From: Arthrobacter sp. MYb213
Lineage (GTDB): Bacteria > Actinomycetota > Actinomycetes > Actinomycetales > Micrococcaceae
Length of the DNA stretch: 64,000 nt
NCBI RefSeq assembly: GCF_002979915.1
Contig: NZ_PCQA01000003.1
Location: forward strand, 310,001-374,000
Reading direction: 5' to 3'
Shown here: in pieces, positions 1 to 8,393 of the stretch
How the letters are laid out: every line of letters begins with the position of its first letter
How positions within the stretch are numbered: position 1 is the first letter of the stretch
Notes under the pieces: model-generated
Database searches by the model: none
The model's input: the letters and a program-made list of their open reading frames with translations, nothing else
Told to the model about the DNA's origin: nothing
Position numbers and translations under genes: made by a program

Positions 1-447
1 CCGACTGAGCCGACTGTGGAGCCTACGGATCCTACGGTTGAGCCAACTGAGCCGACTGTTGAACCAACGGATCCTACGGTTGAGCCAACTGAGCCGACTG
101 TTGAACCAACGGAACCAACCGAGGAACCTTCGGAAGATCCAACGAAACCGACTCCGAGTGAATCGACTCCTACCGATCCAACCGAAGCGCCTTCGGAAGA
201 TTCAACCGAGTCGCCGGAGAAGAGCGAGGATCCTTCACAGGACCCAACTCCTACCGAGAAGTCTGATCAACCTTCGGCTTCCGAATCTGTGGATGGTTCT
301 GAAGAACCAAAGCAGACGCAGAAGCCAAAGGATGATGACAATCTGGCTGACACTGGTTTCAAGACCTTGTCATTGCTAGGTCTTGGTCTGCTCTTGGCAG
401 CAGCCGGTGTAGTTTTGGCTCGCCGTACTCGCGGCCGCCACAGCTAA
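1..447 (+). CDS. C-terminal part of a repeat-rich cell-wall protein with LADTG sorting signal (5' truncated)
   Basis: The frame is open from the first base, so only the last 148 residues are present and the true start lies outside the window. Residues 1 to about 105 are a low-complexity Pro/Thr/Glu/Ser stretch (PTEPTVEPTDPTVEP-like) typical of an extended wall-spanning stalk. The C-terminus has an LADTG pentapeptide, a hydrophobic segment (LSLLGLGLLLAAAGVVLA) and a basic tail (RRTRGRHS). This is the three-part cell-wall sorting signal, with LAxTG as found for class E sortase substrates of high-GC Gram-positives. The protein is therefore probably exported and covalently attached to peptidoglycan. 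What its N-terminal domain does cannot be told. Confidence 0.85.
   Translation, partial: PTEPTVEPTDPTVEPTEPTVEPTDPTVEPTEPTVEPTEPTEEPSEDPTKPTPSESTPTDPTEAPSEDSTESPEKSEDPSQDPTPTEKSDQPSASESVDGSEEPKQTQKPKDDDNLADTGFKTLSLLGLGLLLAAAGVVLARRTRGRHS
25..108 (+). repeat. Two exact tandem copies of a 42-bp unit in the stalk region
   Basis: Bases 25-66 and 67-108 are identical 42-mers, each encoding 14 residues of the Pro-Thr-Glu/Asp-Val stalk. A degenerate continuation follows. The repeat probably begins upstream of the window and is a likely site of length variation between strains. Confidence 0.9.
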
Positions 448-469
448 ACCGCTATTGAGATAACAAAAA

Positions 470-510
470 GGTAGTGCCCGGTTTTCCTTTTGGGGGATCC
501 GGGCACTACC
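470..510 (+). terminator. Hairpin terminator after the cell-wall protein gene
   Basis: GGTAGTGCCCGG (470-481) pairs perfectly with CCGGGCACTACC (499-510) around a 17-base loop, 22 bases after the stop codon. No strong T-run follows, but an A-run precedes the left arm. Confidence 0.7.
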
Positions 511-895
511 TGGTTAATCGATCAATCTTGCACGTAAACGATGCGTTGGGAAGTAGTTGAGAGTTTTTTTGGGTATTGCACATCCGGTTCGATGTTCGGC
601 GCCGTAAGAATCATATTTTGGCTTCCCACCTCAGCTTCGGCGTAGCGGAAACCATTTCGTGTTGACTCTCATTTCTAGCAAGTTTTTGATTATCAGGGTC
701 ACGCCGAATATCGACAGGTCCGTCAGTACCATTTTTGAAATCTGAGTCTGCAATTGCCCGGGAGCGTGGCTAGTGCACTAACCCAGAATTCCCCGAGATA
801 TATCGAATGCGGGCTAGCGGCGGCGCGGTATCGCTGACCGTGGCTGAACTTCATACTTCGCCCGCCTCGCGCCTTTTGGGCCAAAATACGAGTTA
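511..895. other. Gene-free stretch between convergent genes
   Basis: No ORF with a plausible start and ribosome-binding site was found on either strand here. It separates the terminator of the cell-wall protein from the terminator of the minus-strand catabolic operon. I see no repeats or RNA-gene structure. Confidence 0.6.
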
Positions 896-939
896 AAACT
901 CTCAGGTCGCTTCTCCGCGGCGAAGCGACCTGAGAGTTT
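896..939 (-). terminator. Strong hairpin terminator of the minus-strand operon 6228-959
   Basis: The 18-base arms at 896-913 and 922-939 (AAACTCTCAGGTCGCTTC and its exact reverse complement) flank an 8-base loop, 20 bases beyond the stop of the last gene. On the minus strand the stem ends in AGTTTTAAC, a short T-rich tail. Confidence 0.85.
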
Positions 940-958
940 ATGGGTAGAAATTGATGGC

Positions 959-1666
959 CTAGCGTCGGATTGAACCGCCATCTACCACCAAGGTTTGTCC
1001 GGTCACAAAACCTGCACCTTCGGAGAGGAAGAAGCGGGTAGGCCCCACATAGTCTTCGGTGATCGAGGCGCGTTTGATGGCACGAGAAGCAATATTCGCT
1101 TCTTCGCCACCGGCAAGATCGGTAGCCAGTGGTGTCATGACCAGACCGGGGGCGATCACATTCACCGTGATATTACGTGCCCCCAACTCGGCGGCCAGGC
1201 TCCGTGAAAAACCGATGATTCCTGCCTTTGACGCGGCATAAGCCGCGGCTCCGGCGGGAGCTTTAAAAACTGTGCCCGAGGAATACAGCACAATACGACC
1301 ACCATCTTCCACCAGATCCGCAGTGCCCTGGATGAAGTTCAACGTGCCGTGCAGGTTAAGCAACAAGGCTCGTTCCCATTCGGCCTTGGGCATATTCATG
1401 AATGGACCGAATACCCCGATTCCGGCGCAGTGCACAATCGAGTGGACGCTATCGCGCCCCTGGGCCTTGAGCGATTCGCGGACGACGTCTGGCGCATTAC
1501 CGGCCACGTCCCCAGCAACATAGGTGATCTGATCCAGTGGATCCTTGGGTAGTGAACGGGACACCGAGGTGACATCCCAATCGGCCCGTAGATCTGCGGC
1601 TAGTGCCGCCCCGATGCCCGAAGAACCTCCGGAGAGGATCAGCGCTGGTGCTTTAGTTTCTGCCAT
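959..1666 (-). CDS. Short-chain dehydrogenase/reductase (SDR)
   Basis: A 235-residue classical SDR, the usual length. It has an N-terminal nucleotide-binding motif SGGSSGIG, the HCAG motif (NNAG equivalent), the catalytic Tyr/Lys pair in YAASK and a C-terminal VVDGG. Members oxidise secondary alcohols or reduce ketones with NAD(P); the substrate cannot be read from sequence. It is the last gene of a five-gene minus-strand operon (ABC ATPase, hydrolase, BVMO, hydrolase, SDR), and its ATG overlaps the preceding stop by one base (TAATG), so translation is probably coupled. In the operon it could supply the ketone for the BVMO or oxidise an alcohol released from its ester product (inference). Confidence 0.85.
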   Translation of the reverse strand: MAETKAPALILSGGSSGIGAALAADLRADWDVTSVSRSLPKDPLDQITYVAGDVAGNAPDVVRESLKAQGRDSVHSIVHCAGIGVFGPFMNMPKAEWERALLLNLHGTLNFIQGTADLVEDGGRIVLYSSGTVFKAPAGAAAYAASKAGIIGFSRSLAAELGARNITVNVIAPGLVMTPLATDLAGGEEANIASRAIKRASITEDYVGPTRFFLSEGAGFVTGQTLVVDGGSIRR

Positions 1667-2529
1667 TAGTTTGCGCCGCTTTCGATAACCGAGGTCAGAA
1701 AATCATCAATGAGATCCCAGGCTTCCTCTGGGTGAGTGATATTTGGGCAGTGCTTTCGGTCCAACACCTCACGACGAGCATTACCCATCGACTCAGCTAG
1801 ATTCTTGGACCAACCTTCTTGGAGCAAGGTGTCCTTGGAACACTCGACCAACAATGCCGGAGTATTCACCGCCTTCAACTGCGCCGGAAAGGTATCCGCC
1901 GGACGCTCAACCTTTAGCGCCTCCGGAAGCTGGGTATGTGGGGCGCGCATGGTTATGAAGTGCCCCGGAGTAATCGCCCACTTGTAACGGGCCTCCACAT
2001 GAGCTGACTTATCATCGACCGGGTCGCATAGCAGGTCCACCAACTGCTCTAAAGACTCGCGGGTACCGTCGAACGCACCAAGTTTGGCCATATCAGGGGC
2101 CTTCCAAGGACCGCCTGTTCCGTTGAAGGTACTCACCGAGGCAATACGGTCACGGTACTTCTCATCGGCCAATGCGCGCAGGCCAATGGAGCCGCCGAAT
2201 GAGTTTCCGACAAAATGCACCGGAGCGGTGACGCCCAGCTGATCCAACAGTGAGAAAATGTGCCGGATACGGAAGGCAAATGGGGAGACATCCGCGCGGA
2301 TTGATTTGGCGCTTCCGCCATATCCGAGCAGGTCTGGGGCGATGACGCGGTACGTCTTTGCGGCTTCAGGTAAGATTTTCCCCCAGGTCACATCGGCAGC
2401 TCCGCCATAGGCGCCATCATGAATGAACACCACGGTCGGAGCATTCTGTGGGCCGCCAGACAAATAGCGGGTTTCTAAGTCAGAGACGAGGACTAGGTTC
2501 TCGGTGATTTCAGTGGTTTCGGTAAGCAA
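1666..2529 (-). CDS. Alpha/beta hydrolase (esterase, lactonase or C-C hydrolase)
   Basis: An alpha/beta-hydrolase-fold protein with the nucleophile elbow GNSFGG (Ser near residue 110), an oxyanion-side HDG motif, a late acidic residue in VECSKD and a catalytic His in KHCPNITHP. The elbow resembles that of meta-cleavage-product hydrolases and related esterases. The first ATG (2541) has no ribosome-binding site. Instead GGAGG lies five bases before a TTG at 2529, which I take as the start (287 residues). It follows the BVMO gene, so hydrolysis of the ester or lactone made by the BVMO is the obvious candidate reaction (inference). Confidence 0.82.
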   Translation of the reverse strand: MLTETTEITENLVLVSDLETRYLSGGPQNAPTVVFIHDGAYGGAADVTWGKILPEAAKTYRVIAPDLLGYGGSAKSIRADVSPFAFRIRHIFSLLDQLGVTAPVHFVGNSFGGSIGLRALADEKYRDRIASVSTFNGTGGPWKAPDMAKLGAFDGTRESLEQLVDLLCDPVDDKSAHVEARYKWAITPGHFITMRAPHTQLPEALKVERPADTFPAQLKAVNTPALLVECSKDTLLQEGWSKNLAESMGNARREVLDRKHCPNITHPEEAWDLIDDFLTSVIESGAN

Positions 2530-2566
2530 GATAACCTCCATTGAAGCGATTTTTGATTCTGTGGGT

Positions 2567-4480
2567 TTAGCGAAGTTCGTATTCGTCGGTGTTTAGCGTG
2601 AGCGTACCCTCGTAATATTCACGGGCTGGCAACGGCCACATGATGGTGGAGCGGCCCTCGGCGTTCATATACCAGCTATGGGTTTTGGACCAGCCCCAGG
2701 TGCGCTTGGCGCTTTCGGCGACTACACGTTGGTCATAGACCTCGAATACGTCGCTTCTCAGGTCCAGTGACTTCTTTCCGGTTTCTGCCAGGGTTTTTAC
2801 GGCCTCAACGATGTAGTTGGCTTGGCATTCGAGGAAAAAGACCAGATTGCCGTGGATAACGGTGTTGGTATTTGGTCCGTACATGCAGAAGAAATTCGGG
2901 TAGCCCGGTAGCGAGGTGCCCATGTAGGCGCTGGCATCAATGCCCCAGGTTTCGTGCAGGTCCTTCCCATCGATTCCGCTGACGCTCATGGGAAGCAAGA
3001 AATCAGAAGCTTTAAAACCGGTGCCTAGCAAAATAATGTCCGCGTCGATATGTTCGTCACCCAGCCATACGCCGGTTTCATCTACACGGTTCACACCCTG
3101 GCTGACCAGCCGAACGTTGTCGCGTTTGAGGGTCTTCACCCAGGTTCCATCGTCACAGATGATGCGCTTGGCGGCCGGCGGATAATTCGGAATAATTGCC
3201 TTGCGTAGCTCTTCGTCATCACCTGCCTGTTCCTCTAAGTAAGAGGTCAGATCCGCGCGCAATCTCTCATTGGCGGCAGATACTGCGAACTCGGTGGGCG
3301 GGTAATCCGGATCCACGGTTGCTGCAGCCAAATTACCCACCACTCGCGGCAGGAACAGTGAGTAACGGTAGAAAGCTCGGTACTGGTTCAGGTTTAGCAG
3401 TAACCAGCGTTCATGATCCTCAATATTTTGGCGTAGCACCGGGGTCTTGCGTAGCCAGGGCGCGCTGCGCTGGAAGATGGTCAGCTTCTCGGCAACTTTC
3501 GCAACGGCCGGAGCGAACTGCAAGGCACTGGCGCCGGTGCCGATGACCACAACCTTTTTGCCGGCGAAATCCAGTTCGTGGTCCCAGCGGGCCGAATGAA
3601 CTACCGGGCCGGTGAAGCTATCGAGGCCCGGCAAGTTCGGAATGGAGGGGCGGTTGAGCTGGCCGACGGCGCTGACCACGATGTTTGACTCAAAATTTTC
3701 TTCACTGCCGTCCGACTGACGGGTGGTGAGCATCCAAGTGCTGCTTTCCTCATTCCACACGGTGGCGGTGACTTCCTTGCCGAAGACCATGTGCTCAAGG
3801 AGACCGTTGTCGGCGGCGAACTTGTGCAGGTACTCATGGATTTTTTCTTGGCGCCCAAAGTGGGTTTCCCAATCATGCTGGGTAAATGAGTAGGTGTAGA
3901 TGTGACTGCGTACGTCGGTGCGGCAATCAGGGTAGGTGTTTTCCCACCACGTGCCTCCTACATCATGGCTCTTTTCAATGATTTTGAATGGGACGCCAGC
4001 CTGTTTGAGACGTAGCCCGGCCAGCAGGCCGGAAAAGCCTGCCCCAATCACGATGGCGTTCAGTTTGGTGTCAGGTTGAAGCTGATCTAGCGACCATCCC
4101 GGTTGACGGGGATCCGTGTCGTTAGGGACAAAAGAAACCTCAGAAAGCGCATATGCGTCGTCGTTTTCTGCGCTGAGCAGCCATTTGGTCATGGCCAGAC
4201 GCATTTGCTCGGTGGGTTTCGCAGCCCAATGTGCTTGATCCTCAAGGTAGGGTGCCAACCGGTCGATGCAGTAGTTGACAGCTTCGGCCTCAACCTCGGG
4301 GCTCAGACCGCTGATCGGAAGCGCGGGGATGCTGGGGCGCCATTCATCACGAAGTACGCTGGCGTCTTCGGTGATATGGGCGGTGAGCATGATCAGGGCG
4401 GGGGATTGGAACCCGTCATGATGAGCGCGCAGGTCATCTTCGAGTAGCTGCGCGTAGTGTCGTTCCAGCGTGGTGTGCAT
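2567..4480 (-). CDS. Baeyer-Villiger monooxygenase, 4-hydroxyacetophenone monooxygenase (HapE) type
   Basis: FAD- and NADPH-dependent type I BVMO that inserts oxygen next to a ketone to give an ester or lactone. The start at 4480 is set by GGAG upstream and gives 637 residues; the frame extends further upstream without support. Residues 1-135 form a helical N-terminal extension as in HapE. A first Rossmann motif GAGFSG follows at 146-151, the BVMO fingerprint FxGxxxHxxxWD at 289-300 (FTGPVVHSARWD) and a second Rossmann motif GTGASA at 314-319. Length and order match HapE from end to end. It lies between two hydrolase genes, consistent with a ketone-ester-alcohol sequence. Substrate unknown: aryl or alicyclic ketones are both possible. 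Confidence 0.93.
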   Translation of the reverse strand: MHTTLERHYAQLLEDDLRAHHDGFQSPALIMLTAHITEDASVLRDEWRPSIPALPISGLSPEVEAEAVNYCIDRLAPYLEDQAHWAAKPTEQMRLAMTKWLLSAENDDAYALSEVSFVPNDTDPRQPGWSLDQLQPDTKLNAIVIGAGFSGLLAGLRLKQAGVPFKIIEKSHDVGGTWWENTYPDCRTDVRSHIYTYSFTQHDWETHFGRQEKIHEYLHKFAADNGLLEHMVFGKEVTATVWNEESSTWMLTTRQSDGSEENFESNIVVSAVGQLNRPSIPNLPGLDSFTGPVVHSARWDHELDFAGKKVVVIGTGASALQFAPAVAKVAEKLTIFQRSAPWLRKTPVLRQNIEDHERWLLLNLNQYRAFYRYSLFLPRVVGNLAAATVDPDYPPTEFAVSAANERLRADLTSYLEEQAGDDEELRKAIIPNYPPAAKRIICDDGTWVKTLKRDNVRLVSQGVNRVDETGVWLGDEHIDADIILLGTGFKASDFLLPMSVSGIDGKDLHETWGIDASAYMGTSLPGYPNFFCMYGPNTNTVIHGNLVFFLECQANYIVEAVKTLAETGKKSLDLRSDVFEVYDQRVVAESAKRTWGWSKTHSWYMNAEGRSTIMWPLPAREYYEGTLTLNTDEYELR

Positions 4481-4526
4481 GTCGTCTCCGTAGTGCAATG
4501 AAGGTAAAAGATCAAAATCTTGGTGT

Positions 4527-5342
4527 TTAACGTGACCAGCAGTCCAGGTGGTCGAGGAATGGACGAATGACCCTGGCCACCTCATCGGGGTTGTCGAACG
4601 CAACCAGGTGCCCACCGTGGGCGAAGACCAGCTTGGCACCAGGGATTTGCGCCGCGAGAGCTTCGATGACCGGACGGGCGGTACTGCGGTCATCATCGCC
4701 GGCCACTACCAGCGTCGGTGGTGGATTTTGCAGTTGGAACTCGCCGACCTGCGTCATGGCTTCAAAGTAGTCCGCGATGGTGTCCCCGCCAGCCTGTAGC
4801 CACTGCTCACGGGCTTTGCGTACCAGTGGTGATTCGCTGTTTTGTGATTCGTCACCAAACCAACGATGCATGGTTGGTTCGAGAGCATCAAATAGTCCTT
4901 GCGGGGCTCGTACTTCGGCTGCGCGCGCTCGGGTGCCCTGGGCGGCGGTTTCGTCGAAGGCGCCGCGGGTAGCCATCAAGATTTGGGCATCCACTTTTTC
5001 AGGGAAACTGCCAGTTACTGCTTGGGCGACCATGCCGCCTAAGGAGATCCCCATAACGACTGTGTGTTCAACGTTTTCGGCCTCCCACATGGCGGCGATG
5101 TCCTTGGCTACCAGGGATAGGGAGACCGGCGAACTTCCCTGAGTGCTTTGCCCATGACCCCTAAAATCAGGGGCAAGAATGCTGTAATCTGCGTCGAGCA
5201 CCGTGGCTAATGGTTCGTACCAGGAGCCGTCTAACGCCAGCGAATGCAGGGCGGTAAGCACGCGCGGGCCGGTGCCATAACGGCGATACACGATGGTGGA
5301 ACCATCGGATCCACTCAGCTTTTGCAGTGTCTCATGAGGCAT
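4527..5342 (-). CDS. Alpha/beta hydrolase
   Basis: A 271-residue alpha/beta hydrolase with an HSLALDG motif at the oxyanion-hole end, the nucleophile elbow GISLGG, an acidic residue in VAGDDDRS and a C-terminal catalytic His in FAHGGHLVAFD. It resembles 3-oxoadipate enol-lactonase (PcaD/CatD) and related lactonases. The ATG at 5342 overlaps the end of the ABC ATPase gene by 11 bases; an ATG at 5354 is an alternative, and further upstream extension is unlikely. It is a second hydrolase flanking the BVMO, so one may act on the BVMO product and the other on a later lactone or an esterified substrate (inference). Confidence 0.82.
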   Translation of the reverse strand: MPHETLQKLSGSDGSTIVYRRYGTGPRVLTALHSLALDGSWYEPLATVLDADYSILAPDFRGHGQSTQGSSPVSLSLVAKDIAAMWEAENVEHTVVMGISLGGMVAQAVTGSFPEKVDAQILMATRGAFDETAAQGTRARAAEVRAPQGLFDALEPTMHRWFGDESQNSESPLVRKAREQWLQAGGDTIADYFEAMTQVGEFQLQNPPPTLVVAGDDDRSTARPVIEALAAQIPGAKLVFAHGGHLVAFDNPDEVARVIRPFLDHLDCWSR

Positions 5343-6228
5343 TTTTACGCTCATCTCGAAGGCGCTGTTCGGCCATCTCAACCTCGTCGCGCAGGCGGTC
5401 GGACATCTCGTGGAAGTATTCCTTAAACAACGGCGAATCCCTGCGCATTTCTTGGCTGCGTGGACGTTCAAGCTCAATCTTCATGTCTGCCACGATACGG
5501 CCAGGTCGGCTAGCCATGAGCACCACGCGGTCACTCATCAAAATGGCTTCCTCCAGATCGTGTGTCACGAAGATGACGGTGGGGCGTTCGGCCTCCCAAA
5601 GTTTGGTGAACTCTTCTTGCTGAATGGCGCGTGTCTGCGCGTCCAAGGCGGCGAAGGGCTCATCCATCAAAAGTACCTTGGGATTCTGCACCAGCGTCCG
5701 GGCAATGGCCACGCGCTGACGCATACCCTGAGAAAGATGTAATACGTCGGAGTCGGCGAATTCGTGAAGACGAACCTTATGCAACCATTCTTCGGCGCGT
5801 TCGCGGCGTTGCTGTGGTGGCACCCCGCGTACTTCCATGCCAAGTTCGACATTTGAACGCACCCGACGCCACGGAAGCAATGCATCCCGGGCGAAGAGGA
5901 AGGCTGCCTCATTGCTGCCCGGACTGACCGGGGAACCATCGATCAGCACCCGGCCGGCGCGTGGCGAGACCAGGTTGCCGAGCATTCCCAGTGCGGTGGT
6001 TTTGCCGCAACCTGAGGGGCCAACGAGGCTGACAAACTCCGAAGGTTGAATGTCGAGGTCAAAATCGTTCAGTACGCGTACCGGACGGTCTCCATGCAGG
6101 AAGCTGTGGTTAACGCCTTGGAACTGTACCGAGACGCCTCGGGCTCCCTGAGTTTCGGTCGGTGTGGCCGGTGAACTGGTCATTGATGGCTCACTGTCGC
6201 GCACCGAGCTGAGTGGCGGATTAGGCAT
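5332..6228 (-). CDS. ABC transporter ATP-binding protein, SsuB/TauB-like
   Basis: ABC ATPase of the nitrate/sulfonate/taurine importer family. It has Walker A GPSGCGKTT, signature LSQGM (Gln in place of the usual Gly), Walker B VLLMDEPFAALD and the H-loop in FVTHDLEEA. The start at 6228 has GGAG six bases upstream and gives 298 residues. It lacks a permease neighbour on its own strand; its likely partners are the permease at 7458 and the Tat-lipoprotein binding protein at 17029. It heads the operon that carries the BVMO, which ties uptake to ring or ketone oxidation. Confidence 0.88.
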   Translation of the reverse strand: MPNPPLSSVRDSEPSMTSSPATPTETQGARGVSVQFQGVNHSFLHGDRPVRVLNDFDLDIQPSEFVSLVGPSGCGKTTALGMLGNLVSPRAGRVLIDGSPVSPGSNEAAFLFARDALLPWRRVRSNVELGMEVRGVPPQQRRERAEEWLHKVRLHEFADSDVLHLSQGMRQRVAIARTLVQNPKVLLMDEPFAALDAQTRAIQQEEFTKLWEAERPTVIFVTHDLEEAILMSDRVVLMASRPGRIVADMKIELERPRSQEMRRDSPLFKEYFHEMSDRLRDEVEMAEQRLRDERKNAS

Positions 6229-6347
6229 GTTCGCTCCAATCGAAAATTTTGGGCTAAGACCCCTCTGAAACTGCTGAAGGGTGCTGGGCCGGCGCACCAT
6301 TTGAACCGGTTGCCGGTGCTAGTGAGTGCTGGAAGGCTGTAGATCCA

Positions 6348-6368
6348 CACAACAGTTGATGTGCTGTG
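6348..6368. promoter_or_regulatory. Imperfect 21-bp palindrome in the divergent promoter region 6229-6583
   Basis: The 355-bp gap between the divergent ATPase and SDR operons holds no gene. Within it CACAACAGTTGATGTGCTGTG shows dyad symmetry (CACAnCA at one end, TGnTGTG at the other), a plausible operator for one of the LysR or LuxR regulators in the cluster. A CCCTATG at 6374-6380 also recurs upstream of the LuxR gene. Confidence 0.35.
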
Positions 6369-6583
6369 CGTCACCCTATGGTTAATGAATCGTCTTCCAC
6401 TCAAGGGGTCGGGGTCAAGGAAAAGTGGGCCTCTACCCGGCTATCGCCACGATAGGCACTGGAATCTTGCAACGTGGGCTGAGTCACAGCAAGCTTTTCC
6501 AGAAGCACTGTATTAGGTTTTCTGCCGTTCCGACACTGGGTGTTTTACCCATTCTCGGCGTGCACCATCTAGGAGGACATTCA

Positions 6584-7420
6584 ATGTCGAACACCCCAAC
6601 CACCACCGCAAAGAAGAAGGCCGGAACCGTCACTTATGACTTCACCGACCAGGTTGTCATCGTCACCGGGGCCTCGGGTGGCATCGGTGGAGCGCTGGCA
6701 CTGAAGTACGCTCAGGCCGGCGCCGACGTGGTGATCCACGGGCGAAAAGCCGAGTCTCTGCAAGAACGGGCCGAGGCCATTGAGGCGACCGGACGTAAGG
6801 CCGTCATTGTCACCGGAAACATCAAAGAGCCCGAAACCGCACAACGGATTGTGCAGGCGGCGCTGGAGAATTTTGGTCGTATCGACGTGCTAATCAACAA
6901 TGCGGGTGGCAACTTTGCGAGCCGACTTGAGGACCTTTCGGCTAACGCGTGGAATGCAACCATCGGAACGAACCTGAACGGACCTTTCCACATGGCGTGC
7001 GCGGTGCTTCCGGTCTTCGAAGCCCAGGGCGGTGGGACGATCGTCAATGTCGGTTCGGGTTCGGCGAACTATGCTCACCCGATGCGTGGCGCCTATGCCG
7101 CGGCCAAGGCGGCCCTGGCTTCGTTGACCAAAACCATGTCCTGGGAATGGGCGGAGCGTGGGATCCGGGTGAATTGTGTTGAGCCCGGTGCCACCTTGAC
7201 TCCGTCCTCACGTTTTGCCCAGGGGGACACGGAGAAGAAGTTTGGAGAATTCTTGGCCTTGGGCCGCGTAGGTCTGCCCGAAGAAGTCGCCGACGCCTGC
7301 ATTTATCTATCCTCTGAGGCAGCAAGTTTCATCACCGGCACCGTACTTCAAGTGACCGGCGGTCCGCATACTTCTTCGCCACTAGATGGCAAGCTCGTGC
7401 GACAAGCCAGCAACGCATAA
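6584..7420 (+). CDS. SDR oxidoreductase, dienoyl-CoA reductase-like
   Basis: A 278-residue SDR whose start at 6584 is fixed by AGGAGG 7 bases upstream; the frame extends further upstream but unsupported. It shows TGASGGIG near residue 30, INNAGGNF (close to the NNAxGNF of peroxisomal and mitochondrial dienoyl/enoyl-CoA reductases), catalytic YAAAK and a C-terminal VTGG. The first 20 residues are a Thr/Lys-rich tail before the Rossmann fold. It begins the plus-strand operon with the ABC permease. It could be an enoyl-/dienoyl-CoA reductase in the CoA phase or an alcohol dehydrogenase; the motif favours the former only weakly. Confidence 0.85.
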   Translation: MSNTPTTTAKKKAGTVTYDFTDQVVIVTGASGGIGGALALKYAQAGADVVIHGRKAESLQERAEAIEATGRKAVIVTGNIKEPETAQRIVQAALENFGRIDVLINNAGGNFASRLEDLSANAWNATIGTNLNGPFHMACAVLPVFEAQGGGTIVNVGSGSANYAHPMRGAYAAAKAALASLTKTMSWEWAERGIRVNCVEPGATLTPSSRFAQGDTEKKFGEFLALGRVGLPEEVADACIYLSSEAASFITGTVLQVTGGPHTSSPLDGKLVRQASNA

Positions 7421-7457
7421 ACGACTCGTAGTATTTACCGGTAGGGACGGATTCATC

Positions 7458-8312
7458 ATGGAACCCAATACGCAATCGAATGGCATGGTCGCGACAATTC
7501 AAAAACCGCCAGCCTATGAAGACAGTTCAATTCTTGTCGAACGGCGCCGGACAAAGCAGAAGAATAAGGCTCTCGTTTGGGGGTTACGTCTTGGGGCACT
7601 GGCAATTTTTGTCGCTGTCTGGCAGGTTGTCACCTCGACGGGTCTTATGGATTCAACCCTGGTTTCCACTCCGTTAGACGTTGCTACCGCGTTTATTGTC
7701 CAGCTTACGGACAGTACATTCTGGGTTGATGTGCTTGCCACGTTCTCTGGAGCGCTCGTTGGCCTGATCGCCGGTGCGGTACTCGGAATTCTCTCCGGCG
7801 TGCTCTTTGCCCACGTTCCGGTGTTGCATACCGCGGCGCAGCCGCTGTTGACCCTCATCAACAGCCTTCCACGTCCGGCGCTCGCCCCGATCTTTATTCT
7901 GTGGTTTGGGCTCGGTTTTGGGCCCAAGGCACTGGTGGCTTTCAGCGTGGTGTACTTCGTGTTGTTGACTAGTACTTTGGGGGCATTGGTCGGCATTGAT
8001 CATGACATCAAACAGCTGACCACGTCGTTGGGGATGAGCGCGCGCCAGCGCTTCTTCAAAATTGAATTTCCGTCGGCTTTGCCAGCAATTGTCGGTGGAT
8101 TACGTCTTGGCGCGGTCTATTCGGTGCTCGGTGCGGTGGTTTCCGAAATGGTCGGTTCTTACACCGGCCTTGGCCAACGCCTTGTGGTGGTCACCAACAA
8201 CTTCCACGTAGATCAGACTTTTGCGATTCTGCTCGCTATGGGCTTGTTGTCCATGCTCATGGATCTATCGATCTCACTGATGGAAAAGAACGTGGCCAAG
8301 CGAAGCCGTTAG
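7458..8312 (+). CDS. ABC transporter permease, SsuC/TauC-like
   Basis: A 284-residue inner-membrane permease (BPD_transp_1 family) with about six hydrophobic segments and the cytoplasmic EAA-type loop (TSLGMSARQRFFKIEFPSA followed by LPAIVGGLRLG). The start at 7458 has AGGGACGG upstream. Its closest functional relatives are permeases of aromatic-acid/sulfonate/nitrate-type importers. The ATPase is the first gene of the divergent operon and the binding protein is 9.5 kb downstream, so the importer genes are scattered through the catabolic cluster instead of forming one operon. Confidence 0.9.
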   Translation: MEPNTQSNGMVATIQKPPAYEDSSILVERRRTKQKNKALVWGLRLGALAIFVAVWQVVTSTGLMDSTLVSTPLDVATAFIVQLTDSTFWVDVLATFSGALVGLIAGAVLGILSGVLFAHVPVLHTAAQPLLTLINSLPRPALAPIFILWFGLGFGPKALVAFSVVYFVLLTSTLGALVGIDHDIKQLTTSLGMSARQRFFKIEFPSALPAIVGGLRLGAVYSVLGAVVSEMVGSYTGLGQRLVVVTNNFHVDQTFAILLAMGLLSMLMDLSISLMEKNVAKRSR

Positions 8313-8393
8313 TTTCCAAATCCTACGGATGGCCCACGGCCCGGCAAGCTCCCGCGCTTTCCGGGCGGTGGCATTGACACTTTAAGGAAGTAA

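Noticed and set aside
2530-2541. ATG at 2541 as start of the hydrolase gene
   Set aside because: The GGAGG ribosome-binding site falls inside the first codons of that reading; the TTG at 2529 is correctly spaced behind it.
5332-8312. Sulfonate/taurine (Ssu/Tau) importer for sulfur supply
   Set aside because: The ATPase and permease are of that family, but no desulfonating monooxygenase (SsuD, TauD) is nearby, and the genes are embedded in a carbon catabolic cluster.
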